The notes: generated from the letters alone by a model not told the origin. A stretch of DNA of 64,000 nucleotides from Catonia carolina (GCA_035578175.1 JAQMRL010000003.1:80549969-80613968), one strand, 5' to 3'; numbered from the stretch's first letter, positions 21,330 to 34,074 are shown. Numbers and translations are program-made.

Positions 21330-21560
21330 GGCCAGCCCAGTCAGTCAGCTGGTAGAAAGTTGCTATTATTTGTTAAGTAACACCGGTTGGGCAAGCGACT
21401 TTGTATGGTGACCAGTTGACAGCCATCCATGAACAAACTCTACTGGGGGTCCCTGTTCAAACTCATGTCTAATCCACGTCAAAAAAAATACAGCAAAAAG
21501 CAGCGATCAAATTGGGTAGTTGTCAACAATGTACAGTTCCCGATAACAAATAAAAGCTAA
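21330..21560 (+). repeat. Dispersed repeat, CACCGGTTGGGCAA type, without CA tract
   Basis: Blocks AACACCGGTTGGGCAA, ACTTTGTATGGTGACCAG, CAGCAATCAAATTGGG-like and GTTGTCAACAATGTAC recur at 57005-57420, where a large (CA)n tract sits between them. Confidence 0.7.
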
Positions 21561-21711
21561 AAAAAAACATTTATTTTGTATTGATATTTTCTTGTAAGCA
21601 ATGGGAAATAAATAAATAAATATAGAACAAGATATCGTAAAAGAATGTACGTACAAATTTACGACCAAGTTACTCTGCTTAAAATTTAAGTTTAGTACTG
21701 GCATTACTAAA

Positions 21712-21786
21712 GGTAAATTTCACCGGGCATTGAACCCGGTACCTTCCATTTTATAGTCTATCACGCTAATTACTACGTTACAGAGT
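21712..21786 (-). mobile_element. tRNA-derived SINE head fragment
   Basis: In minus orientation it contains GGTACCGGGTTCAATGCCCGG (B box region, shown here in part) and a decayed A box TAACGTAGTAATTAGCGTG. The body is lost. Confidence 0.65.
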
Positions 21787-22628
21787 CAGTCTATTTATTA
21801 TTTAATTTAATTAAAGTTAAAGATTTTAAATACGAAGCTTTGCAAAGTAAACGTAGGCTGTATTAATAAATAAAGGATATTTAACAAATACGAGGTAAAA
21901 TAATTTAAACATTATTACAAGTTGTTGAATGTCAACGACTTGTAATAATAACTGTTAAAGCTCGGTATAAATTTCTGCCAGAATTCACACAAGACAATTT
22001 ATGTTTATATCATCGAATAAGAAGATATCTTATGAAGTGTAATGTTTACGACTTGGGTCTGTGCCTAGATATTACAAAGTACTCTTTAACATCTCAAAAT
22101 ACATAAACAAAAAGTAGGAAGGGGAGGAAGTTGAAGAGGATATTCTGCTTAGAAATAGGGAGAAACAAGAGAATAAGTTTTATTTCGTAGCTTTATGCCT
22201 CATATCAAGTTTAGTATACGACTCATTTACACGTGTTTCATTAGGTCTCTTGAATAAACACATTTACTTCATTCCACTCCATTAAACAGCACGTTGTAAA
22301 ATGAACGACACAATGTCGTTTTATCTTTCAAATAGAATGTTTGTTTCCTACATTATTTGTTAATAGTGTAGGCCGGTCTCTTATATCAAACTGAAATCAT
22401 ATAGCCTAACATATTCCAAATTGTTTAGCGTTTTTGTAGTCATCTTAAAATATGTTGCAGTAGCCTACTATTATTACTTTTTTATTTTATAAATATAATT
22501 CTTCCAAAAAATTATAGACCGTTCTTGGAGGAGGATTAAACTACATCGAATAATATAGCGATCTGGAAATATATATCATAAATATTCATTACAATAAACA
22601 AAGTAAAATAAATAATTATTGTAGCAAT

Positions 22629-22680
22629 AGTTTTTTTTTTCTAACATCTGAGAATATTTACAATCAGTTTAAAAACAAAA
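22629..22680 (-). repeat. LINE 3' end-like T-run
   Basis: A T-run of about twelve, then ATTTACAATCAG, in minus orientation. It may be the tail of a different LINE from the RT relic beside it. Confidence 0.4.
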
Positions 22681-22734
22681 ACCATAAGTAAATAGCATGA
22701 ACGGGTTCACATGACGAAGACAATACCCAATGGT

Positions 22735-23086
22735 ATTGCTTCCAAAAGACTCTCTCCTGATGTCACTACTATGAATCTGATCTCGCAGGGAACATCCTTT
22801 CACCGATCTCATGAATCTCATTTCAGCGACTTCTACTTTCATTAGACCTAATTTGGCTTTCTTAGCACCCATGACTCGCAACCATATAGTAGCAGGGGAA
22901 CTGCCATGACGTCATATATACGTGTTCTAGTAGCTTTCCTGGTTTTCTTTCTAAAGAACTTGTTAATGAAGCCGCAAACGGTCAGAAATTTACTTACCCT
23001 TTTCAACATTTCTTCATCATATGCGTTTGTGACATAGCAGCTCAAGTATGTAAAGTGGGGAACTTGTTCCAAAATCCAGTCCATCC
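22735..23086 (-). pseudogene. LINE RT C-terminal relic, frameshifted
   Basis: Two overlapping minus-strand frames give VPHFTYLSCYVT, FRKKTRKATRTRIYDVMAVP and LLLYGCESWVLRK (upstream), then EVAEMRFMRSVKGCSLRDQI and SSDIRRE (downstream). The order is that of the RT C-terminal region of the non-Jockey type; a frameshift lies between about 22850 and 22880. The catalytic core is absent. Confidence 0.8.
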
Positions 23087-23089
23087 AAG

Positions 23090-24230
23090 AGTAAAATAAA
23101 ATAAAATATTGTGAAAAGAAAAGAAAAATCTTTTTAAAGAATACATCTATTTTTTACAATTCTGCAACATTACAATCGGTTCAATTGAAATAGAACAACC
23201 AGTAATTTTGAAAAATTTTAATTAACATGATTACGATTTCATTATAATGTTAATGAAATTGAAAATAGTAATAGGCTAAATTAATATTTTTGATAAATAC
23301 AATGATAACTTTGAAGTTAATCAGTTAGAAAAAAAATTAAAAGTGTAACAATGTTCCTTAAAACCTATAACCTTAATCAAGAACACTGTCTTTTCAGTCT
23401 TGAGAACCCGGTATCAATATTATGTAGCAGATTCAGAGCCAGGAAGTTTGGATGATTGTTGAGTTTTTCTTCATATTTAGGGCTGAATTCGCTGAGTGGA
23501 TAATTCAAGAGTTAAATAATTGAAAGAAAATTAATAAAATTAGAGAGCAAGCGTACGAAAAGTTTGGTAACAAATAGGAGTATAACAAGAATAACATACT
23601 GAAGTAGGGACATACATAGTCTACGATAAGAAGTTGGTAGAAATTAAAAATTTTAACAAATAATACTCTATGATAAAACTAAATCTTTAAAAAAATATTG
23701 ACATGAATATTAACAATGTGAACTTCACAAAATGAAATAAATTACAAAAGTGAAATTTCAAATTTTGTTTTAACGTGTACATAATTGAATGATAATGAAC
23801 AATTTTAAGATTGCACTTGAAATTAAAAATTCCTTTTGTAACAGAATTTGTTAAAATCAAATTTTTTATTTTAATTTTAAATTTACTGCAACTAGTTACT
23901 TAAAACTAACGAATAGTTTTTCTTTAGCAATATTACGCGTATTTCCCTCTTCCTTATATAAGCATTCAGTCACTCACTGTGCTAGCACTTATTTTCTAAT
24001 GTCACTTAGACAGTGATACATATATCAATTTCTTAAATCTCTATCTTAATCCTATTGTTAATTTAAACATTAATTTAATAACTTATGTAAATATAAATAA
24101 ATATGTCTTAAAAGTAACTTAATAATAATAGGCCTATTTATAGCTAACCATTAGTTTTAGAAACTTATATTATTTACTTGACTTAAATGTAATTTATAGT
24201 TTAACAATATTTTTAATAGTCTTTTTAACA
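23090..24230. other. AT-rich DNA, no feature recognised
   Basis: Nothing supportable apart from possible LINE 3' UTR on the right margin. Confidence 0.5.
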
Positions 24231-24232
24231 CA

Positions 24233-24395
24233 CTAGATCTACAGGCTTAGTCCTTTTCAGACGCCTAACTAAGAAACTATTATCCAACAGTTGAATTGCT
24301 TTAATGTTGATGTGATCATGAAGACGATCTTCATGTTTTTTACCACACTTATACACTTCTTCTGCTACTGAGTTCACTTGTAAGTCACTGTTAAA
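24233..24395 (-). pseudogene. Jockey-clade LINE, extreme C-terminus
   Basis: The minus strand reads LQVNSVAEEVYKCGKKHEDR, LHDHINIKAIQLLDNS and RRLKRTKPVDLV, then a stop. The HEDRLHDH-N-AIQLLDNS-RRLKR-KP-DLV pattern is the end of another Jockey-like subfamily, distinct from the RRLKRRWSRDL type. The copy is too short for the ORF to have been listed as a gene. Confidence 0.8.
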
Positions 24396-24399
24396 ATCA

Positions 24400-25775
24400 A
24401 ATATTCAAAATTTAACAGAAAATTTACAGAACACATCAATCCTCTAATGCACTAAATGTTATGACGAAATTTAATACGCCATCGCCTACGAAGGTAATGG
24501 AGTAGAGATCTATTGATGTAATTGAAAAAAAATAAAGTTGATAAATTAAGAAAAATGTAGTTGGCTACCTATTTTTAAGATTCAAGAGAAATTATGTGAG
24601 GTATTATTTTATGCTTGTATTATTTCTATTGATTGAGTTGGTTTAGTATTTTAATCTAATAGCTTGGAACTTTATTTCATTTTGTTTTATAAACAGAAAT
24701 AAATAGTTTACTCAAAAATGGCTAAATTTCTGTTGATTTATTCCAGGAAATTTTTAATTATTGCTCGAATAGACTTAAATAATGAATTTTTGCACAAAAA
24801 TTACTGAAAAATTTAGAAGAAAATCTAAGAGAATTTTTAATGTAGCCTACATTCAGATTGGTACTGTACGCAAATAGATTTTCTAAAGAACACAGTTTCA
24901 CACTTAGATAATAATATATTGAAATTTTGTGTAGATAGAAGCGACCAGGATCAGCAAAGGAAGTGGCAATTGTGTGTGATTGCGTCGTTAGGGCTGTAAT
25001 CAGCCGCAATTTGGTTCCGTAATAATAATCAACCTGCATTCAGAGCTCTTCTCTTCTCTTCTGCGTCTATCTTAATTTCACTCTTCTCGTGAAATTAGGC
25101 ATTTCCACATAAAATATAACCTAAATTTTCCTTTAATTCTACATAGGCCTATATTTTGTAAAATGATTATACTGTACTACATATAAAACTGATTATGGTT
25201 TATTCATAAGGTAAATTTAAAATTATTTTAATACTTTCTTACTTATTTCCTTTTAAGATCTTATGAATTTTATCAGATTTTTATTAAAAGAAAACATGAC
25301 AGGTTAACAATCCAGAAAATTCAGCTTCAAAATGTCTATAAAATATTACTCAGAACTTTACCGAAATCGAAATCTTAAACTACATACAATGAACAAAAAT
25401 TAATTTTACTATTCAAAATTTCAAAACATTAATTTTATTTTTATTTTTTATAAATGTATCGAGTTATATTTATAATTTTCAAAATTCCCGCTGTTTGGGA
25501 AAGTTCAGGAATAATATTTATTGCCTTAGGAACGTTATTTTCTTTCTACCCCGTTGAAATATTTAAAAAGTTTACTTTTCCCATGGATTACAGATTTTAA
25601 CTCTGTGGCTCTTCAGAAAATATATCTTGTGTTTTACTAGAGTAAGTTCTAAGGTGTTTTCTTGTTTTTTCTCCCATTTTAAAGTAATAGGCGCAAGTAG
25701 TTGTAAAACAAATATATTTTTTCTGTTTAAGCTCTAAAGAACAAACTTTCTAAATTTTAAATTTTCTATGTTAAT
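24400..25775. other. AT-rich DNA, no feature recognised
   Basis: No supportable feature. Confidence 0.5.
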
Positions 25776-25778
25776 TGT

Positions 25779-25797
25779 ACCCGCGCTTCGTGCGGGT
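25779..25797. repeat. GC-rich hairpin
   Basis: ACCCGCGCTTCGTGCGGGT is a near-perfect stem-loop in AT-rich DNA, just left of a minisatellite. It could be a transposon terminal hairpin, but no CTRR end or partner is seen. Confidence 0.6.
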
Positions 25798-25836
25798 TTA
25801 TTGCTTCGGAGATATCTTAGACTCTCATTTAGAATT

Positions 25837-25928
25837 ACATTGGTATAGCATAGATAGCATTGGAAAGCATAGATATAGCATAGAAAGCATTGGTATAGCA
25901 TAGAAATGCGTTCTATGCTATAACAATG
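25837..25928. repeat. Minisatellite, unit about GCATTGGTATAGCATAGAAA
   Basis: Four to five imperfect units of 16-20 bp, ending in an inverted half-unit (TTCTATGCTATAACAATG). Confidence 0.8.
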
Positions 25929-26162
25929 ACAATTGTAATAACGTGACAATATGGATCAATGGTAGTAGGCTAGTGTTTTGTGTTTTGTATGACGTGTGGC
26001 TTACGTATGGTATTTGTGTAGCATCAGGTTTGTGATATAAAAGGGACATTACGTTATGGCACTTAAAATCTTCTTTTGTATCACTTGTAGCTATAAGTTA
26101 TATGTGTGATAGTTTAGCAGATCCTTGAAGTTGAACTCTATAGGTTCAGATTAAGTCTATTG

Positions 26163-26561
26163 TTGTTGTTTAAGTCAACTTTTAAGGTAAATGCTGTTTT
26201 GAACCTCTAGAGATTTACTAAGTAAAAACGAGGAGTAAAGTGGTTTACTATTGCCTTCTTCACTGAGTTGAATGAGTATGCTTATAACCATGCCAGGTTC
26301 TCCGAAAAGCACTTGCTTTCCAACCTGCAAATGACACCTTCGCTTCATTCACCGCAGGATCTGGCTGTATAGTGAAATTCATTACGTTGAGAGGAGATAA
26401 TTCTGAGTAGTGTCTTTTACACCTCTACCTCTTTTGTTCTTAAATATTTCAGTCATATTATTCGTTGACTCATTGATAAGAAACAGAACTTTTTTTGTAG
26501 CCCTGGGACTAGCTGATCGAGTGCAATAAATTTAACACTCCACCTGCCCCTTTATGGGCAA
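26163..26561 (-). repeat. 390-bp dispersed repeat family, nearly full copy
   Basis: Reverse orientation, from the TTTAAGTCA end to the CCACCTGCCC end. Confidence 0.85.
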
Positions 26562-26929
26562 AATTAACTTCATATAAATCTTTAATTTATGTAAATTTAA
26601 AAACAGAAAATTTACAGCTCTTTATACAAAATTAATGTGGTTCGTAGTAACTGCGATGTGGATGCGATTTTAATACTGAGGATTTAATTTTACTGGACAC
26701 GTGAGTGTTTTTTTTTTTGAAATGGGATATGCAGTATAGTATTGTACGAGTAAATAAATAAATTTAATTACACTAATCTTTTCATTAGATTGTAATTAAA
26801 TCCTAACTAATGTGATATAATGGTTTCTTGTAGTAGGAGGAACAGTCTGAAATATGATATATAAATTGTGATGAAGTAGAAGTAAAACCAAGTAAGTTTA
26901 AATAAGGCAAATTATCTGTGGAGAGATTT

Positions 26930-27155
26930 TAATTACCATGGGATAATGAATCTCCCGGCTCTGCTCTAACAGAAAATGGAGAGGTAGATAGGAACGAACG
27001 AGAAGACAGGATCCAGGAGAAAGCGGAGGGTGGGAGGGTCTTCAGGTTTCCCAGGGATTTTGCGATGCAATTTGCAGTTGACCATCTAAGGAAGCCTGTT
27101 TGCTCAGGGAATTGCCTCGGTCAGACGCCATAATGAAACGCTAATGCAATCAGCT
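26930..27155. promoter_or_regulatory. GC-richer island, candidate non-coding conserved element
   Basis: Purine-rich, of more even composition than its flanks, with no coding signal on either strand and no similarity to other repeats in the window. It ends with homeobox-type cores (CTAATGCAATCAGC, CTTAATTGAA). Function is speculative. Confidence 0.25.
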
Positions 27156-27159
27156 AGTA

Positions 27160-29755
27160 TTTGATCGTACTTAATTGAACACTATTCTGGTTATGAACGG
27201 AACCTTAACGATATTCACAAACGCGTATACACACACATACACACTTGCTTCGCATACCGTACAACAGTTTCTCTATCGGTCTAAGATTATATTGCACTAA
27301 ACTCGTTCGGTACCTTCACAATATAAAGTTTGAATTGAAATTACAAACTAACCTCAAAATGTGTTACCATTTCGTAACGTTAGTATTATCAAGTCTTTCA
27401 TTTTCATAATACCTTTACCTCGTATGCAATATAACAATAATGTTTCAGGAAAGTTTACAATTTCAACGAAACGAAATTACAATTTAATTTCGTCATAAAA
27501 ATTAAAATAAAATCCTGATTGTTGTACGAAAATACAACCATTTTTATAAAAATGGAAAGGAATATTTAGTAACAGGAGAGTTTGAACTATCGAAGTAATT
27601 TCTTTTCTTATTCAATTTTCTTAATTCTGCTTCGACTACATTATTATTAGTAACCGTTTTAATTGGTTTTCTTTAAACTTTTTAATTTTCTATTATTATT
27701 CCCGTAGATAAAATTAAGTATTTTTTACTGTAACAAATAAAATTCAAGAAATCAGGTATTGGCCAAATTTAACGAGGAAGCAAACAGTGGTTTTGACAAG
27801 ATTACTGATTGGACATAGGCTACCAAGTTGATCTTAGTCTCGCTCGTGTTAACCGGTAGCGATAGTTCGATGTACAGAAAGTGTTACGTCTTCTCTCATG
27901 GTTAAATATATATTGGAAGACTGCATAATCTACACAGATCTCAGAAGGAGATTTAAATATGAAAGAAACAATTAAAAAGGGTTAGCAATCCGGTTTAGAG
28001 TATCAAAATAAGAAGATAAACTTTCAGAAGCAAAGCGAATTGTTTAATTCTATTTAGACACAATAAACTCTCAAAGTTTATGTTTCTTTGCAGGTAAATT
28101 GTTTGTGTGTTTGTCCCATACGTGGCGTGCCCTTTATACTCGTCGTATGTGTTTTAAATGTTTGACTCTTGACTGAGTCCTTTAAGAACTCAAAAAAGAT
28201 TATATTTTGTTTAAAATATTATCAGGAGCTCTGTGCACTCCTGGCAGTTGGGTCTGTATTTTAAGTGATGAAGCAAATGTGGATATAATTTGAAAGAAGT
28301 ACAAAACAGCAGTTTTTCCGGTGGCAGCAAGTTTCTTTAGGTGTTTCTTTTTTTAATTTATTTATTGGTATTTAAACATAACTTTTACGAGATCTAATAA
28401 CCGTGACGGTAGAAAATTTATAAATTAATTAAAAAAAAACAAAATAAAAATTTGTATATTTTAAGTTTTTCGAGATATTTGCTTCGTGTTTACATTTGAA
28501 TTATGTGTTCTAATTAAGTTCAAAAATAATTTAATAAAACTCACAGGTGATTTACTTGACCATAAGTCTGAAACAATATTACACTACTATAAGGGTGTAT
28601 TTATAATTTGTTTTATGATAAATTGGTTTGATAAATATTCGACTTTAAAATACCCTAGCTAAGAGAAAATTTGTAACATGTTTTACTTACAGTACTTACA
28701 TGAACCTCTGCAGTCTTGACAATCAACGATTTTATGTGTCGTTAAACAAATTAGACAAATAATCTGACTTATTTTCTCAGTTTTTCTTACTCTCGCTATG
28801 AGACAATAAGTAAATATATAAAATGACCCTCTGCAAAAGGAATTATTTTTCTATTTTGGTTTTGAAAGAAATTCATGCGGGAATTCTTTAAAAAAGGGGA
28901 GAAAAGAAGATAGAAAATGTACTACTTGAACTGACAGAGCAGGTTGTGTCACTCTGAAAGATAAAACAAACAAGTTGTAAGAGACACTATATGACCCCTT
29001 TTTTCAAAATAATGCTGAATGCTAAGAAAAGTTATCCATGCTAATAATAAGAAGAAAAAAGGAAAACTCTTATTATAAAATACTATTAATGTACCTATTC
29101 ATAGTTTCTAAGTAATTACAATAAAATTGTTTGATGTGTCACAGCCACTAAAATTGATCATATCGTTCGGGATCTAGGTAAGACAAAATTTGTTCTGCCA
29201 AATATGCGCCCAATTGAACATGTTTTTTATTTAACAGAACAATCTACAAGCTGTACTTAAATTTTGAATAACTTATTTAGTAGATAAGTTGTTTTGTATT
29301 GTCTCTTGAATGAAGTGACTCCCGTACGGAGACACTTCTTAAAATCGTTATTTAGTTTATCTTTGATTTTATTACGAATTGCTGATAATAAATAGTGAAG
29401 TAAGCATTTTTTTAAATTTTGTTATTCGTAAGTGTAGTGTGGTGAGTGTTGTTACTACCTAATACAAGTCGGGTGAATGTTTGCGCTTTAATCGTCTTTT
29501 TGTTTTTGTATTGTTGCAATTCAAACCTTTTTTGATATTGAGTGGTGAAAAATGGAAGTTTTGAAATTAATTTTTACAATATTAAGTCTCTATAAAATGT
29601 TCTCTTTGGTATGTAGGCCTACCAAGGTCCTACTGTGGTTGAACGTAAAACCTTGTTTTGAAACCGCTTCTCTATGTCGATATTGGAATCTTTCATGGCT
29701 CCCACAACTGTATTTTACACGTCCATCATGAAAGCTGAGCTTACATTCTCAGCTT
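27160..29755. other. Long AT-rich stretch, no feature recognised
   Basis: I see no coding frame, RNA gene or repeat family. A LINE-type T-run 3' end may lie near 28345. Confidence 0.5.
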
Positions 29756-29759
29756 TCTT

Positions 29760-30022
29760 CCACTGTAGGCTTTTCTTCTTTCTTCCAGCCATCCGGTGTT
29801 ACTTTTCTCTTCGCAGAAGCCCTTAATATCAAATATCACTTGACTTAATTTTTTTTAATCCATTGTGTTTTTCTCAGTTTATTTTAGATTTCACTATTTA
29901 ATTTAAAATTTTGTTTAAGTTTACTTTATCTTGCAACTTTAAACGAGTTCTTTTATCAAAATGAAATATCATTTCCTGTTCCATTTTTGACCTACATTAA
30001 TAAAAATTGTGTTAATAAAAAC
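29760..30022 (+). repeat. Dispersed repeat related to 31222-31730
   Basis: Three blocks are shared: one around TCCATTGTGT (29760-29888), one around ACTATTTAATT...AAGTTTACTTTA (29893-29930) and one around AAACGAGTTCTTTTAT (29938-30022). In the second copy the blocks occur in a different order and are split by a SINE. Confidence 0.55.
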
Positions 30023-30176
30023 TGTTTCCAATATAGCTTTATAACGAAGAAACTTGTTTACCGATAATTTTGAATTTTGTCCAATTAACCATTAGTGCCG
30101 TTTAAGTGTTACGTCTAGTTGTTTTTTTTTTTTTAGATTGCAGCCTATATGAGATTACCATATTAAAAGTTTTTTA

Positions 30177-30503
30177 ACCGAACGGGAGGGTCAAGCGGTA
30201 AAGTCGTCGCCGGAAGTCAGCTTTTTAACAGATAATTTTCAGAGACTAAGGTTTTGTAGTTCAAATCCTAGGAAATGTAGCTATGTTTATATGGATTTCA
30301 ATACTAGACAGTGGTTATCGGTGTACTTTGATGGTTGGGGTTTAATTAACCATACTCTTTCAAGAACGGTCAGCCTGAGTCTGTAATAAAACTAAACTTA
30401 ATTACATATCATATTATTATATCATCCTCATCTCATTGGGTCATGGGGTTGCTTATTATTCTTAACTTGAACACATTGCAAAGTTCACACATTAGGGATA
30501 ACA
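30177..30503 (+). mobile_element. SINE of the GTTGATCTAGAGGTAAAG type
   Basis: tRNA-like head with A box-like TCAAGCGGTAAAG and B box AGTTCAAATCC, then a body of about 250 bp (ACTAGACAGTGGTTA, TGTACTTTGATGGTTGG, CATCCTCATCTCATTGGGTC) ending ATTAGGGATAACAAAA. This is the most diverged of five copies (30.2, 36.0, 38.8, 40.9, 50.2 kb), all on the plus strand. Confidence 0.8.
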
Positions 30504-30859
30504 AAATAGGTTTTTCTAGGAAGAATTCTTCCTAAATGGAAGAATTTAAAATACAATTAAAGGAAAAAACAATTAATAATTGTTTATGAAAATCTTTTTT
30601 TCTTAAATTGTCCAATATAATAATTTCTTAAAAAATTATTGAGTTAGTTACATAATATTGTTTAACAATTGAATATAATTATTATATTTTTTGTTACTGG
30701 ATTTTATTAAGAAAGAAAAAAGAGAATAAGCCTGCGTTTACACGTATAAATATTTATTATGTTAATAATAAGAAAGATATTTTGTTTATTAAAAGGGTAA
30801 GATGTATTTTAGGGTTGTAAACTAAACTGGATTTTCTTTTGTTTGTATAGGGTGGGATA

Positions 30860-31075
30860 GTAAAGAACACGAGCAGATGTAAAACACCGCAGACTCTTAG
30901 AAAGGGGATATCTGGACTCGTCGGCTGGACTCCATTCAGATCTTGCTTGAGAAGAAATCTTTTACGCTGACCAGTCTTCTCTCAACGTTCTCCAGCATCT
31001 CACGACCTTAAAGATGACCTCAGGTTGACCGGATTTTATTCCCACTGGACGATCAACATTCATCTCAGCCTAATT
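30860..31075. other. GC-richer stretch of unknown nature
   Basis: Composition is more even than the flanks. No domain-bearing frame or window-internal repeat was found. Confidence 0.25.
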
Positions 31076-31221
31076 GTATTCCAGCATCAACTACATCCCT
31101 ATGAATTAAAAGTTAGATACTAGTTCATGTATAAATCAATCTAAAATCTAAGATAAAATTCATTCAAAGTTTTACTGGGTTAAATTCTATCAACTGGATT
31201 AACTCCTTTTACAATTATGAT

Positions 31222-31730
31222 TTCAACTTCAAACGAGTTCTTTTATACGAATAAAATGTAATTTCCAGTTCTATTCCTAATCTACATTAATAAAAATTGG
31301 TTTGTAAATCCTTAACGTATTTCAACTTAATTTATTCAAGAATATTTTTACTATTTAATTAATATTTTTTTTAAGTTTACTTTAACGTCGCTAACAGCTT
31401 GGTTATTCGCGACTACGGTGTGCTATGTAACTGTTACAGTTTTAACTTGTAAAAATTTCTAGACTGTAGCCGGGAGTCGAACCCAGGATCTCCACGTTGT
31501 AGGCAAGCGCGCTTACCACTACACTGAGGAGGCGATAAATTTTAATTTATTTTGCTAAAACTAGAAGGAAATATAGACTATATTTTTTGAGACATTTATG
31601 GAAGTTTTTTTTGCAGCTTACATTCTTTCCACCATCGAATTTTCTTCTTTTTTTCTTCGTGGAAGTCCTTAATAACAAAAATCAGTTGTCTTAATTTTTT
31701 TTGATCCATTGTGTATTTTGTTTATTTCAG
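31222..31730 (+). repeat. Dispersed repeat related to 29760-30022, split by a SINE
   Basis: Blocks at 31229-31310, 31349-31385 and 31610-31730 match the earlier copy in a permuted order. Confidence 0.5.
31371..31537 (-). mobile_element. tRNA-derived SINE, near full-length
   Basis: In minus orientation the A box region is CTCAGTGTAGTGGTAAGCGC and the B box GGTTCGACTCC is perfect. The body ends TCGCTAAC...TTAGCGACGTTAAA. It is inserted between blocks of the 31.2-31.7 kb repeat. Confidence 0.85.
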
Positions 31731-32009
31731 TAGTCTCTTTATTTTTTCCAACTTCTTCTCCGACAACTTCTCCAACATCTTAGTGTCGTAGGATTGCGTC
31801 TGTAGAATTTTGATCTTCATCTTCCTTTTTTCCATTAAGTATTCGTTTTTCTTGTACATTATTTCTTCCAGTAACCAGTACTGTACATCTAATATCTTTA
31901 GATCCATTACTTGCGACTTACATACATAGACTACCCAGAAGGAAATATTAAACACAAAAATAAAATAACGGAATACACATAGAAAAACATTTTGGATAAT
32001 TTTTTTTTA

Positions 32010-32192
32010 AATTAAGACTTTTCCCCTTTGTATGGTTTGCATACTATGCTTAAAAGAGGAGATCCCGAGTTCGATTTCAGGCAAGGGTCTAGAAAATTAT
32101 TTTTCACGCTTAAACCCACCGTTTCGTAACTCAAAGTAATCGATCGCTCTTGACCAAAAATGTGGATGCAACTTTAAAATAACTAATAAACA
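32010..32192 (+). mobile_element. tRNA-derived SINE, head decayed
   Basis: B box GAGTTCGATTTC, GGTCTAGAAAATT linker, AAACCCACCGTTTCG body and a GATGCAACTTTAAAATAACT end. The A box is not readable. Confidence 0.75.
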
Positions 32193-32550
32193 AATTTATA
32201 TTAGCTTAAATTATCATTTTATATTCAGAAGCAGGTTGTAGGCTAATGTTATTTCCATATTTTATCAATGATCCTAAAACCAATATCATAATAACCTAGA
32301 ACGTATAAGGGAAAGATAGTAAATGACAAAGGAAAATAATTTTTCATAATCTTGTTAATTATACTCTTGCACTTCTTGTAATATATTAATCAGTAATCAA
32401 TTTGGAAATTAAATAAAAACAAAATACAGCCATTTTTCGGTTCATAAATTAGTTCAAACTTACTTAGGCCTGCCTATTCTTAACCAGTACACCTGTCGGT
32501 GCTCAATGAAAATTTATTTAATAAAATATGATAATTAATTATCATTAATA

Positions 32551-32705
32551 GGCCGCTTCTGAAGCGTAGTGGTTAGGGTGAACGATTACAAAACGTAGGA
32601 CTTAGGTTCGATTCCTAGCCAGGTCAGAAATCAACAAAATAAATCCTCAAGTAACCGTTTTCAGAACCCAAAGTATTTGATTGTGACAAAATTTTAATTC
32701 GACTT
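32551..32705 (+). mobile_element. tRNA-derived SINE
   Basis: Head GAAGCGTAGTGGTTAGG (A box) and GGTTCGATTCC (perfect B box). The body retains AACCCAAAGTA and a decayed tail. Confidence 0.8.
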
Positions 32706-33190
32706 GAAAAAATTAAAAATATTCGCATATGTATTAAAACATCAAATTTAAGAAATGCGGACAGATAGTGGTATGTTATACAATTTTTACAAATCCATTT
32801 CTGTGGCGCTGGCGTCTTTACATTCGAATACGAAATCATTTTGCTCCATTTTCGATTACTTGGGCAGAGAAAATGTTTTTAACTTTTCCATATAATGTAC
32901 TGATTGCAATCGCTAATGACCAAGCAATTGGTGCGATTTAAAAACCGTAGTAATTAGGGTATGAAAAGCAAAACAAAAAAACGAAAAATTAATTATTGAT
33001 TTTTAATTTTGTTCTAGTCTGTTTACAGACTTAAAGAAATGAACAAAAAGTAAAATATGAAATAATGTAAATTTACTTGAAAGAGCTACTACCACTAAAG
33101 CTCAGTCATTATTCCAAGTGGACCACACCAATTATATAACGACAAAATTGAGCCTTCTCGCGGTGTTACCTGAAATGAATTGCGAGGGTA
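32706..33190. other. AT-rich DNA, no feature recognised
   Basis: No supportable feature. Confidence 0.5.
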
Positions 33191-33192
33191 TG

Positions 33193-33365
33193 TTACAAAA
33201 GGGTACTGCAAAAGATCATTGGTGTGTATGTTGAAGATTGAGTGTATTGTTTTATTACTCCAGTCACGATGAGTCGAACGTTTACATCATTGTGAAGCGT
33301 ATCGTTGGTTAAGTAGAAGTAGGAACATTGTGTTATCGTTCGCGGAATTTTATCTTGTATACTTG
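33193..33365 (-). pseudogene. Jockey-clade LINE, ORF2 C-terminal relic
   Basis: The minus strand reads RTITQCSYFYLTNDTLHNDV and then NVRLIVTGVIKQYTQSS, a decayed version of the R-I--APFYLTNDTLRSDLNV block of the 1.0 and 12.0 kb copies. Neighbouring frames lose the similarity. Confidence 0.65.
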
Positions 33366-33594
33366 AGTAAATTTCATGGGTAACGGCATTCCAATCCTCC
33401 AGATTGAACATTATTATAAAATAATACATTATTTTCTGTCTTTGCAGTACATTATTTTTTATGTATTCTTTGTATAGTTCAATTGAATACAGCGTACCAC
33501 AGAATAAACTGAAAATAAATTTAATCTCTTATTAAATAAAATATTTTAAAAATATCAAATTTAATTAAAAAGTGTTATACTTCGTGTACATATT

Positions 33595-33690
33595 TTATAT
33601 ACGCCGGGGTCCCTCGATTCCCGGTAAGGTCTGGCATTTTTAATCACTCATTTTCATTATCATTATTATCCACCGACTGCATTAGAAGAA
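33595..33690 (+). mobile_element. SINE fragment, GGTCTGGCATTTTT subtype
   Basis: The B box region CTCGATTCCCGG is followed by GGTCTGGCATTTTTAATCAC, as in the copy at 43872. Confidence 0.6.
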
Positions 33691-33869
33691 ATTGCAAAAC
33701 ATTCAGACGTAAAACGGAAAACATGTATATATTTTTAAAATTTTTATAAATATTTTTTACAATCAGTTAAATTATTTAGGGTAGGCCTAAATATAAGAAA
33801 ATTTTATAACATAAGAAAATAAATCTTGATGGAGATTACGCCCACTATCATAACTAAAATTTTAAAAAA

Positions 33870-34016
33870 TCGCAAAAAAGTGAAAAATTACACGAATAAA
33901 TTACTACTTCCGGTTGACCGATTTTGATGAAAATGTTCGTGTCGGGTCCGGTAGTGGTATGTAACTTAAGTTTCAAGTTTCAAGTTCGTGCGATTTTCCG
34001 TTCTTAAGATATTTTG

Positions 34017-34069
<53 letters not shown>

Positions 34070-34074
34070 GTACG

